NCBI GenBank assembly: GCA_024405335.1
Contig: JAKSOX010000009.1
Span: 1-20,264, forward strand
Length of the DNA: 20,264 nucleotides
From: Kiritimatiellia bacterium
Lineage (GTDB): Bacteria > Verrucomicrobiota > Kiritimatiellia > RFP12 > UBA1067
Direction of reading: 5' to 3'
Made by a program: the position numbers and the translations under genes. Positions 1 through 7,269 of this stretch are shown here, in pieces (positions within the stretch are counted from its first letter, which is position 1; each line of letters begins with the position of its first letter). The notes under the pieces were generated by a model. It saw only the letters and a program-made list of their open reading frames with translations. It had not been told where the DNA came from and did not search any database.

Positions 1-1938
1 TCGCCGTTCAAGCCCACGGGCGACCAGCCCGAGGCGATCGACGCGCTTGTCAAGGGGCTGGAGGGCGGGGCGGACCGGCTCATCCTCCAGGGCGTCACCG
101 GCAGCGGCAAGACGTTCACGATGGCGAATCTGATCCAGCGCTGGAACCGTCCGACGCTGGTGCTTTCCCACAACAAGACGCTCGCCGCGCAGCTTTTCGC
201 GGAGCTCAAGGAGTTCTTTCCCGAGAACGCGGTGGAGTATTTCATCTCCTACTACGACTACTACCAGCCCGAAGCGTACATCCCGCAGACGGACACCTAC
301 ATCGAAAAAGACGCCGCGATCAACGAGGAGATCGAACGCTACCGCCTCGCGGCGACGAACGCGCTCATCGCGCGCAAGGACGTGATCGTGGTGGCGAGCG
401 TGAGCTGCATCTACGGTTTGGGGGAATCGACGGAATACCGCAACCTTGCCGTGAAGATCGCCGTGGGGGACGAGTGCGGGCGCGAGAACCTCGTGGCGCG
501 GCTCGTCGAGGCGCAATACGCGCGCAACGACATGGACTACGCCCCGGGCACCTTCCGCGTGCGCGGCGACGTGGTGGACGTGTTTCCCGCGTACGCGACG
601 GACGGCGTGCGCATCGAGTTCTTCGGCGACGAGGTGGACGCCATCCACGCGCTGTCCGTGCCGGATTTCAAGAAGGGCGTGTCCATGCCCGCCGCGGTTG
701 TGACGCCGGCCAAGCAGTTCGTGATGCCGAAGGACAAGATGGAGGCGGCCTACAAGCGCATCTACGACGAGCTCGACGACCGTCTCAAATACTTCGAGGG
801 CGCCAAGAAGTACCTCGAGGCGCAGCGCATCCGCGAACGCACCGAATACGACGTGGAGATGATGCGCGAACTCGGCTACTGCAACGGCATCGAAAACTAT
901 TCGCGTCCGCTCACGGGGCGCGCCCCCGGCGAACCGCCCGAGTGCCTGCTGGACTATTTCCCGGACGATTTCCTCGTGATCGTGGACGAGTCGCACGTGG
1001 CCGTGCCGCAGCTGCGCGCCATGTTCAACGGCGACCAGGCGCGCAAGCAGAAGCTCGTGGACTACGGCTTCCGCCTGCCCAGCGCGAAGGACAACCGGCC
1101 GCTCAAGTTCGACGAATTCGAAAAGAAGGTGCACCAGATCGTGTTCACCTCGGCGACGCCCGGCGATTGGGAGCGTTCCGTGTCGTCCGTGACGGCCGAG
1201 CAGGTGATCCGCCCCACGGGGCTTCTCGATCCCGTGATCGAGATCCGTCCGCTCGAAAACCAGATCGACGACCTCATGGCCGAAGCGCGCAAAGTCGCGG
1301 AGGCGGGCGACCGCGTGCTGGTGACCACGCTCACCAAGCGTTCCGCGGAAGACCTCACGGCCTACCTGCGCGAGACGGGCATCCGCGTGGAGTATCTGCA
1401 CAGCGACATCGACGCGCTGGAGCGCGTGGCGATTCTGGGTCGTCTGCGCAAGGGCGAATTCGACGTGCTGGTGGGCATCAACCTGCTGCGCGAAGGACTC
1501 GACTTCCCGGAAGTCGCGCTGGTGGCGATCCTGGACGCGGACAAGGAGGGCTTTCTGCGTTCCACGACGTCGCTGGTGCAAACCGCGGGCCGCACGGCGC
1601 GCCACGTGAAAGGGCGCGTCGTGCTCTACGCGGACCACGAAACGGACGCCATCCGCGATTTGCTGCGCATCACCAAGGCGCACCGCGACAAGCAGATCGC
1701 GTACAACAAGGCGCACGGCGTCACGCCGCGTTCCGTGAAGCGGGCGATCAACGAATCCGCCTACGTGTATTCGACGCGCAGGGGGGAACCAGCCGCGTCG
1801 CCGGCGGACGCGGAAAAGCTGAACCGCGCAGAGGTGCTGGCCGCGCTCAAGAAGGAAATGCTCGAAGCTGCGGACGCGCTCGAGTTCGAACGCGCCGCGT
1901 ATCTGCGCGACCAGATCAGGAAGCTGGCCGGGAAATGA
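1..1938 (+). CDS. uvrB: UvrB, excinuclease ABC subunit B (5' end outside the window)
   Basis: DNA-damage verification helicase of nucleotide excision repair; it takes damage from UvrA and recruits UvrC. The frame is open from base 1, and its first codons read SPFKPTGDQPEA, aligning about 8 residues into E. coli UvrB (recalled from memory), so little is missing. The ATG at base 121 is internal, because the Walker A motif GVTGSGKT (window codons 31-38) lies before it. Also visible are the damage-binding hairpin region rich in YYDYYQPEAY, helicase motif DESH (codons 329-332), FTSATP (codons 382-387), the GINLLREGLD segment, and a C-terminal UVR motif (LEFERAAYLRDQI) that binds UvrC. Motif VI reads QTAGRTAR where QTIGRAAR is usual. 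The stop overlaps the start of the OPT transporter (ATGA). Promoter and start codon lie upstream of the window. Confidence 0.97.
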   Translation, partial: SPFKPTGDQPEAIDALVKGLEGGADRLILQGVTGSGKTFTMANLIQRWNRPTLVLSHNKTLAAQLFAELKEFFPENAVEYFISYYDYYQPEAYIPQTDTYIEKDAAINEEIERYRLAATNALIARKDVIVVASVSCIYGLGESTEYRNLAVKIAVGDECGRENLVARLVEAQYARNDMDYAPGTFRVRGDVVDVFPAYATDGVRIEFFGDEVDAIHALSVPDFKKGVSMPAAVVTPAKQFVMPKDKMEAAYKRIYDELDDRLKYFEGAKKYLEAQRIRERTEYDVEMMRELGYCNGIENYSRPLTGRAPGEPPECLLDYFPDDFLVIVDESHVAVPQLRAMFNGDQARKQKLVDYGFRLPSAKDNRPLKFDEFEKKVHQIVFTSATPGDWERSVSSVTAEQVIRPTGLLDPVIEIRPLENQIDDLMAEARKVAEAGDRVLVTTLTKRSAEDLTAYLRETGIRVEYLHSDIDALERVAILGRLRKGEFDVLVGINLLREGLDFPEVALVAILDADKEGFLRSTTSLVQTAGRTARHVKGRVVLYADHETDAIRDLLRITKAHRDKQIAYNKAHGVTPRSVKRAINESAYVYSTRRGEPAASPADAEKLNRAEVLAALKKEMLEAADALEFERAAYLRDQIRKLAGK

Positions 1939-3779
1939 GCGACGACGGAAAACAGCGCGTCAGCGCGCGCGAACTGACGTTCACGTCCGTCCTGTTGGGC
2001 GTGGCGCTGGCGGTGGTGTTCGGCGCCGCGAACGCCTACCTCGGGCTGCGCGTCGGGCTCACCGTGTCGGCTTCGATACCGGCGGCCGTCGTTTCCATGG
2101 GCGTGTTCCGGTTCCTTTTCCGCAAGGATTCGATTCTCGAGAACAACATGGTCCAGACGATCGGTTCGGCCGGCGAGTCGCTGGCGGCGGGCATGATATT
2201 CACGATGCCCGCCGTGTTCCTGTGGGCGGGCGAAGGCATTTGCGCCGCGCCCGGGGCGATTCCGCTGACCCTCGTGGCGCTGTCCGGCGGCGTTCTGGGC
2301 GCGCTGTTCATGCTGCCGCTGCGGCGGTCGATCGTGGCGTCCGACGATCCCGAGCTCGCGTTTCCGGAAGGGACCGCCTGCGCGGCGATTCTCCGCGCGG
2401 GCGCAAAGGGCGGCGCCGGCGCCGGCACGGTGTTCGCGGGATTCGGCCTGGCGATGGCGCTGCAGTTCGCCGTGGCCGGGCTGAAGGCGACGGCGTCGTG
2501 CGTGGCGGCGCCGCTGCGGTTCCTGCGCGGCGAGCTGGGGTTCGACGTGTCGGCGGCGCTGGTGGGCGTCGGCTACGTGGTGGGTCCGAAGATCGCCGCG
2601 GCGCTTTTCGCGGGGTCGTTCCTGGGCTGGATGGCGCTCATTCCCGCGTTGGCGCAATGGGGCGGACCAGAAGTGCGCGCGCTCTACGACGCGGGCGGCG
2701 CGGCGGCCGTGTGGAGTTCGCACGTCCGCTACGTCGGCGCGGGGGCGATCGCGACGGGAGGATTCATCGCGCTGGCGCGGAACCTGCCCGCGTTCGTGCG
2801 CGCGTTCTGCGCCGTGCTGCGCGCGTGGCGTCCCGCCGACGCCGCGTCCGACGCGCGGGACCGCGATTTGCCGGGCTGGACGATACCGGCGGGAGTCGGC
2901 GGCGTGGTGCTGTTCATGGCGGCGTCGCCCGCGGTGCCGTGCGGTTTCGGCGGCGCCGCGCTGATGGCGGCGTTCGGATTCTTCTTCGCGGCCGTTTCCG
3001 CGCGGATGGTGGCGGTGGTGGGCAGTTCGAACAATCCCGTTTCCGGCATGGCGATCGCCACGCTGGTCGTGGCGTCGTTGGCGTTCAAGGCGTTCGGCGT
3101 CGCGGGCGCGGCGGGCATGACGGCGGCGATGTTCGTGGGCGCGGTGACGTGCGTGGTGGCGGCGATGGCGGGCGACATGGCGCAGGACCTCAGGACCGGC
3201 CGCCTCGTGGGCGCGACGCCGTGGAAACAGCAGGTCGGCGAATTGATCGGCGCGGTGGCGGCGTCCTTGGCGATCGGCGGCGTTTTGCATCTGCTCCACC
3301 GCGCCTGGGGATTCGGCGGCGCCGAAATCCCCGCGCCACAGGCGACGCTCATGAAGCTCGTGGTGGAAGGGGTGATGGGCGGCGATTTGCCGTGGCGGCT
3401 GCTGGCGACGGGCGCGGCGCTGGCGGCGGCCATGGCGGCGCTGCGGTTGCCGGTGACGTCGTTCGCCATCGGCCTGTACCTGCCGATCGGCATCAACGGC
3501 ACGATTCTGCTGGGCGGGTTGGCGCGGTGGCTTTGCGCGCGCGGCCGGGCGGCCGCGCCGGACGCCGGCGCGTCGCGCGGCACGCTGTTCGCGGCGGGAC
3601 TCGTGGCGGGCGAGGGCACGTGCGGGCTCGTGCTCGCGTGTCTGGCGCTGGCAGGGGGATCGTTGGCGCTGCCGCGCGGACTGGGAATTTGGGGCGGCGT
3701 GGCGGCCTTGGCGCTGGTTTTGGGCGCGCTCGCATTCGCGGCGCGCACGGCCGTGCCGACGGAGGACGCCGGAAGATGA
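1935..3779 (+). CDS. OPT-family oligopeptide/metal-chelate transporter
   Basis: Polytopic inner-membrane transporter of 614 residues, the usual length for bacterial OPT proteins. The family imports oligopeptides or metal-siderophore-like chelates, probably driven by protons; the substrate cannot be told from sequence. Typical OPT signatures are present: NAYLGLRVGLTVSASIPAA near residue 33, ENNMVQTIGSAGES from residue 69, AFPEGTACA near 142, GSSNNPVSGM from 363, GDMAQDLRTGRLVGATP from 413, and a late RLPVTSFAIGLYLPI segment. Most of the rest is Ala/Gly/Val-rich membrane helix. The start ATG overlaps the uvrB stop (ATGA), and the stop overlaps the next start in the same way, so translation is probably coupled. 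The frame stays open upstream into uvrB, but that part has arginine-rich shadow composition and is not used. Confidence 0.92.
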   Translation: MSDDGKQRVSARELTFTSVLLGVALAVVFGAANAYLGLRVGLTVSASIPAAVVSMGVFRFLFRKDSILENNMVQTIGSAGESLAAGMIFTMPAVFLWAGEGICAAPGAIPLTLVALSGGVLGALFMLPLRRSIVASDDPELAFPEGTACAAILRAGAKGGAGAGTVFAGFGLAMALQFAVAGLKATASCVAAPLRFLRGELGFDVSAALVGVGYVVGPKIAAALFAGSFLGWMALIPALAQWGGPEVRALYDAGGAAAVWSSHVRYVGAGAIATGGFIALARNLPAFVRAFCAVLRAWRPADAASDARDRDLPGWTIPAGVGGVVLFMAASPAVPCGFGGAALMAAFGFFFAAVSARMVAVVGSSNNPVSGMAIATLVVASLAFKAFGVAGAAGMTAAMFVGAVTCVVAAMAGDMAQDLRTGRLVGATPWKQQVGELIGAVAASLAIGGVLHLLHRAWGFGGAEIPAPQATLMKLVVEGVMGGDLPWRLLATGAALAAAMAALRLPVTSFAIGLYLPIGINGTILLGGLARWLCARGRAAAPDAGASRGTLFAAGLVAGEGTCGLVLACLALAGGSLALPRGLGIWGGVAALALVLGALAFAARTAVPTEDAGR

Positions 3780-4720
3780 CGGTGGCGATCCAGGTTTTCG
3801 CGGCCTTTTTCGCGGCGTCGTTCGCGGATTCCAAAACGCTTGCGCTGCAAATCCACCTGGATCGGGCGGGGTATTCCTGCAGCGCCATCGACGGCCAGTG
3901 GGGCGAGAAGTCGAAGCGCGCGTTGGAACGGTATCTCGTGGACCAGCGCCTTTTCGGAGAGGGCGGCCGATTCCCCGGACCCGAGCAGGCGTTCGATCTT
4001 CTTTTCGCCGGAGCGTCCTCGCCGTTCCGCACGGAGACGGTGACGGCGGAGGATTTGGCCGCCCTGACGTCGATTCCCGAAGACCCCGCGGCAAAAGCGG
4101 ACTTGCCGAGAATGGGCTACGAAACGATCAAGGAGATGTTCGCCGAGCGCGGCCATCTGTCGCAGCCGGCGCTCGTGAAGCTGAATCCGGGCGTCGATTG
4201 GGCGCACGTGAAGGCGGGGCAGAAAATCGTTTTGCCCGATTTTCCGCCGATGTCCGACGAGTTCCTGGCGGCGGAACGCGGCAGGCCGAACAGACCGAAG
4301 CGTCCAGAAGCGTCGCTGGTGCGCGTTTCCGTTTCGCGTTGCACGGTTTCGGCTTACGACGCGAACGGCGCCACGATTGCGCATTTTCCGTGTTCCATCG
4401 CCGCCGACAAGGCCAAAGTGCCGTCGCGCGGCGAGTTGAAGATCACTTCTTGCGTCGCCTGGCCGAATTTCACCTACACGCCGGACCACACGCCGTCGGG
4501 GCGGAAGGTGCGTCGGCACGTTTGGCCGGAAGGGGAGAACTGTCCAGTCGGCGTCGCGTGGATGGGGTTGAACCTTCCCGGCTACGGCATTCACGGCACG
4601 CCGCGTCCGGAATCGATAGGGTACACGGGGTCGCACGGATGCTTCCGGTTGGCAAATTGGAACGCCGCGCGTTTGCTGGCGATGTGCAAACCTGGCACCA
4701 AAGTCGCAGTGGATCCCTGA
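3776..4720 (+). CDS. L,D-transpeptidase (YkuD) with PG-binding and LysM-like regions
   Basis: Exported peptidoglycan cross-linking or anchoring enzyme of 314 residues. A short hydrophobic N-terminus (residues 1-17) looks like a weak signal peptide or anchor. Residues about 20-60 resemble a peptidoglycan-binding_1 domain (LQIHLDRAGYSCSAIDGQWG). Residues 112-156 resemble LysM (YETIKEMFAERG, then LVKLNPGVDW and VKAGQKIVLP). Residues 181-313 form the YkuD catalytic domain with His273 in HGTP and the SHGCFRLAN box, where Cys289 would be the nucleophile. This matches the family pattern H-x(14-17)-[ST]HGC. The start overlaps the OPT stop (ATGA), making a uvrB-OPT-ldt operon. Only 11 bases separate its stop from the encoded CCA of a convergent tRNA-Val, and no clear terminator is seen between them. 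Confidence 0.93.
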   Translation: MTVAIQVFAAFFAASFADSKTLALQIHLDRAGYSCSAIDGQWGEKSKRALERYLVDQRLFGEGGRFPGPEQAFDLLFAGASSPFRTETVTAEDLAALTSIPEDPAAKADLPRMGYETIKEMFAERGHLSQPALVKLNPGVDWAHVKAGQKIVLPDFPPMSDEFLAAERGRPNRPKRPEASLVRVSVSRCTVSAYDANGATIAHFPCSIAADKAKVPSRGELKITSCVAWPNFTYTPDHTPSGRKVRRHVWPEGENCPVGVAWMGLNLPGYGIHGTPRPESIGYTGSHGCFRLANWNAARLLAMCKPGTKVAVDP

Positions 4721-4731
4721 TCGCAGGCGAC

Positions 4732-4808
4732 TGGTGGGCTATAGTAGATTCGAACTACTGACCTCTTCCATGTCAAGGAAGCGCTCTAACCAACTGAGCT
4801 AATAGCCC
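4732..4808 (-). tRNA. tRNA-Val (anticodon GAC), CCA encoded
   Basis: Read on the - strand it folds as a full cloverleaf: acceptor GGGCTAT/ATAGCCC, D-arm GCTC/GAGC, anticodon stem CTTCC/GGAAG around loop TTGACAT (anticodon GAC at 34-36), variable loop AGGTC, and T-arm AGTAG/CTACT with TTCGAAT. The 74-nt body is followed by discriminator A and a genomically encoded CCA. GAC reads valine codon GUC, and the anticodon arm resembles the E. coli tRNA-Val(GAC) arm. It is divergent from tRNA-Arg and convergent with the L,D-transpeptidase gene. Confidence 0.96.
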
Positions 4809-4826
4809 CAAAAGAAAACGGAGCGG

Positions 4827-4855
4827 AGTATAGCAAAAACAACCTGCCGACGCAA
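4827..4855 (-). promoter_or_regulatory. Promoter of tRNA-Val
   Basis: On the - strand, TTGCGT (plus 4850-4855) is followed after exactly 17 bases by TATACT (plus 4827-4832), which has a TGC before it as an extended -10. A GC-rich stretch (CCGCTCC) follows. Transcription would start around 4820, about 12 bases before the tRNA 5' end. Confidence 0.7.
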
Positions 4856-4869
4856 GCGGAAAATTTGCG

Positions 4870-4898
4870 TTTCATCTTTTGATTATTTTTGGTATAAT
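4870..4898 (+). promoter_or_regulatory. Promoter of tRNA-Arg (and probably the tad operon)
   Basis: A perfect TATAAT at 4893-4898 is preceded by TGG, giving an extended -10. The -35 is weak: TTTCAT at 4870-4875 has 17-base spacing. The bases after the -10 are GCGCGCC, a GC-rich discriminator of the kind linked to stringent control at stable-RNA promoters in E. coli. Expected start is near 4905, a few bases before the tRNA. It is the only clear promoter seen before the genes starting at 4992. Confidence 0.75.
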
Positions 4899-4908
4899 GC
4901 GCGCCAAT

Positions 4909-4985
4909 GGGACAGTAGCTCAACTGGACAGAGCGGAAGTTTCCTAAACTTCAGGTTGGGGGTTCGAGTCTCCCCTGTCCCACCA
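4909..4985 (+). tRNA. tRNA-Arg (anticodon CCT), CCA encoded
   Basis: Full cloverleaf: acceptor GGGACAG/CTGTCCC, D-arm GCTC/GAGC, anticodon stem GAAGT/ACTTC around loop TTCCTAA (anticodon CCT), variable loop AGGTT, T-arm GGGGG/CTCCC with TTCGAGT, discriminator A at 4982, and CCA at 4983-4985. CCT reads arginine codon AGG. The next coding region starts at 4992, so tRNA and mRNA are very probably on one transcript. Confidence 0.96.
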
Positions 4986-4991
4986 TGATTT

Positions 4992-5906
4992 ATGAGTTTG
5001 CTGCAAATAGGGGTGATGGCCTGTTGGGCGTTGGCTGCCGGTCTTCTGGCGGCCTACGTTTCGTCGGTCGCGCGCGAAATCACCTACGTGACGCTGGCGG
5101 ACGGGCGGCGGCAGGAACGCAAGATTCCGATTCTGTTTCGTCTGCTGCTGCCGTTGGCTCCGAACCTCAAGGGGATGGTCATGCGCGCGTCGTTCGACAA
5201 ATCGCGGACGCTGGCGGACCAGATGATCGTTTCCGCCGGGCTTGAAGGGCTGCTGGCCGGGTGGGAGTTTTTGGCGCTCAAGTTTTTGACGCCGTTCGTG
5301 TGCGGCATTTGCTGGGCGCTTTTCATCACGGTGCTGTCCACGGCGATGCCCGGATCGTTCATCGAGGAAAAGCGCGGGATGCTGGCCATGATGGGCGTGT
5401 TGTATTTCTACGCCTATCCGCTGATGTGGCTGCGCGGGGCGCTCAAGGCGCGCCACTTCGCCATCATGAAGGCGTTGCCGTTCGTGCTGGACCTGCTCAC
5501 GCTGTCGGTCGAAGCGGGCATGGATTTCATGAGCGCGCTGCAGCGCAACTGCGAGCGGCGCAAGCTCGATCCTCTCAACGAAGAGCTCATCCGCATGACG
5601 CGCGAAATCCAGGTGGGCACGCCGCGCCGCGTGGCGCTGCGCAACATGTCCGACCGCGTGCGCCAGCCGGATTTGAAGAGCGTGGCGTTCGCGCTCATCC
5701 AGGCGGACGAGCTGGGCGTGCCGATCGGCGCCATTTTGCGCATCCAGTCGGATCAGCTCCGTTCCCGCCGGTTCGACCGCGCGGAGAAGCTGGCGAACGA
5801 AGCGCCCGTCAAGATGCTGGGGCCTTTGATGCTGTGCATTTTCCCGGCGGTGTTTCTTGTTTTGCTGGGGCCGGTGCTCATGAGCGCGTCAAGCGCCGTG
5901 TTCTGA
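4992..5906 (+). CDS. tadC: TadC-like inner-membrane platform protein (T2SSF domain)
   Basis: One of the two GspF-like platform proteins of a Tad (tight adherence, Flp pilus) machine; 304 residues from the ATG at 4992. Hydrophobic segments lie near residues 3-27, 98-118, 131-152 and 277-300. The T2SSF core occupies about residues 160-285 (VLDLLTLSVEAGMDFMSALQ, then ALIQADELGVPIGAILRIQS). The ending, with LGPLMLCIFPAVFLVLLGP, is typical of TadC rather than TadB. The start is only 6 bases after the tRNA-Arg CCA and has no Shine-Dalgarno sequence. An in-frame GTG/ATG pair at 5013/5016 sits just behind AGGGG but with too short a spacing, so the true start is uncertain. It opens the operon, apart from its usual partner tadB, which is at 11867. 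Confidence 0.87.
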   Translation: MSLLQIGVMACWALAAGLLAAYVSSVAREITYVTLADGRRQERKIPILFRLLLPLAPNLKGMVMRASFDKSRTLADQMIVSAGLEGLLAGWEFLALKFLTPFVCGICWALFITVLSTAMPGSFIEEKRGMLAMMGVLYFYAYPLMWLRGALKARHFAIMKALPFVLDLLTLSVEAGMDFMSALQRNCERRKLDPLNEELIRMTREIQVGTPRRVALRNMSDRVRQPDLKSVAFALIQADELGVPIGAILRIQSDQLRSRRFDRAEKLANEAPVKMLGPLMLCIFPAVFLVLLGPVLMSASSAVF

Positions 5907-5919
5907 GTTTGCAACGTCG

Positions 5920-7269
5920 ATGGGTCGAGACATGGAAGCAGAAAAAGAAAAGAAAACGGTCGTTCCGGAACTGCTGGTGAAAGAAGGTCCTCTCGCCGGC
6001 AAGCGTTTTTCCGTTGGCGACGCCGGTTTGCGTTTGGGGCGTTCTTCGTCGTGCGAAATCGCCATCGCCGATCCTGCGCTTTCGCGCAACCAGTGTCTGT
6101 TCGAGTTGCGCGACGGCGTCGTCTGGGTCACGGATTTGGCGAGCGCGAACGGCACCAGCGTGAACGGCGAAGAGTTGGGCACCGATTCCAAGGCGTTGCA
6201 GGTCGGCGATTCCGTGCAGGCCGGCGGATCCGTTTTGCAGGTCGTCTATCCTGAAGGCGCCGAAGCGGCGGTGGATCTCGGGTTTTCCGCCGGCGGATCG
6301 TCCGGCGGTTCCGAAGCGTCGCGCCGCACGTCCGTCGTCCGTTTGATTCTTTGGCTGGTGGTGGTGTTGACGCTCGCCGGTTCGACGGTGGCGGTTCTGC
6401 TGGCGCCCCGCGAGGCGGCCGAAGCGCCCGAGGCGGCGGCGACCCGCGCGGTGGAGACGCCGCGGCTGTCGTTCGTCGAGTACGAAAAAGTCGTGGCGTC
6501 GACCGATGGCATTTTGCGGTACGCGCTCGCGTTCGACGCGAAGGGCGTGATGAGCGTCGAGCTGGACGACGTGCCCGTCAACGACCGCCACGTGCGCAAA
6601 TCGCAACCGCTCACGCCGGACGCGCGCGAGCAGCTCGAGCGCATTTTCTCCGCGAGCGCCATCTACCGGCTCGACCGCGAGTATTCCGGCGTCGCGCCCC
6701 GTCCGGGCGAACTCAAGAGCTGGAGGGTCAAGATCATCCGCGGTTCTTCCGTGTTCACCACGTCGGTAGAAAACACGCAGCCGCCGGAAGCGCTGAAGGA
6801 CGTGCTCACGCGCCTGGAGACGTTCTCCAAGAACGAGCTGGGCATTTGGGCCATCAGCTATTCCGCCGACGATCTGGTGGCGATGAGCGGCGAATCCGAG
6901 CGTTCGGCCGACGCGAAATGGGACGAGCGCGACGTCGCCTACGGCAACAGGTTCCTGGCACTCAAGAGCTACGAAGAGGCGATATTCTATTTGGACACGG
7001 TCAATCCGAAGCCGGACAATTTCGACGCGCTTCTGGAAAAGCGCGACAAGGCGCGCGCCGAGTTGGAGAACTACTACAAGGAGCGCCGGTTCGAGGCCGA
7101 TCGCGCCATCAATTTGAGCGATTGGCCCACCGCGAAACAGGCGTTGCGCGTGCTTTGCGACGCCATTCCCGATTCCAAGGACTCCCGCTACCAGGAGGCG
7201 TCCGCCAAATTGCTCGACGTCGAAGCCCGGCTCAAGGAGAAGGGCCGCGGCAAGAAAGGGGGCCGGTGA
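5920..7269 (+). CDS. FHA domain-TM-TPR-like membrane protein
   Basis: 449 residues from ATG 5920; ATG 5932 (METAEKEK-like start after 4 residues: MEAEKEKK) is an equally plausible start, as neither has a good Shine-Dalgarno sequence. Residues about 22-112 form a forkhead-associated domain with GR (40-41), SRN (55-57) and NGT (78-80 region), a fold that reads phosphothreonine. The usual His of the SxxH motif is Gln here (SRNQ). One membrane helix follows at about 138-162, after an RR pair, implying a cytoplasmic FHA and an external C-terminus. After an Ala/Glu-rich linker, the external part ends in helical TPR-like stretches (NRFLALKSYEEAIFYLDTVN; DWPTAKQALRVLCDAIPDS). The gene lies between tadC and a PEGA gene, and its stop overlaps the next start. 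It probably scaffolds or regulates the Tad machine. No exact family name can be given. Confidence 0.85.
   Translation: MGRDMEAEKEKKTVVPELLVKEGPLAGKRFSVGDAGLRLGRSSSCEIAIADPALSRNQCLFELRDGVVWVTDLASANGTSVNGEELGTDSKALQVGDSVQAGGSVLQVVYPEGAEAAVDLGFSAGGSSGGSEASRRTSVVRLILWLVVVLTLAGSTVAVLLAPREAAEAPEAAATRAVETPRLSFVEYEKVVASTDGILRYALAFDAKGVMSVELDDVPVNDRHVRKSQPLTPDAREQLERIFSASAIYRLDREYSGVAPRPGELKSWRVKIIRGSSVFTTSVENTQPPEALKDVLTRLETFSKNELGIWAISYSADDLVAMSGESERSADAKWDERDVAYGNRFLALKSYEEAIFYLDTVNPKPDNFDALLEKRDKARAELENYYKERRFEADRAINLSDWPTAKQALRVLCDAIPDSKDSRYQEASAKLLDVEARLKEKGRGKKGGR

Noticed and set aside
474..1934. Upstream extension of the OPT frame into uvrB
   Set aside because: Arginine-rich shadow composition; the OPT protein begins naturally at the ATGA overlap at 1935.
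2222..3775. Upstream extension of the L,D-transpeptidase frame
   Set aside because: Gly/Arg-rich shadow inside the OPT gene; the ATG at 3776 starts a plausible signal peptide.
1761..4094. Long open frame of 777 codons on the - strand
   Set aside because: It lies opposite uvrB, the OPT gene and ldt, and is rich in Arg/His/Gln with no domain. It is a by-product of GC-rich third positions.
4985..4990. ATG formed by the last base of the tRNA CCA
   Set aside because: It is in a different frame from tadC and gives only a short shadow peptide.
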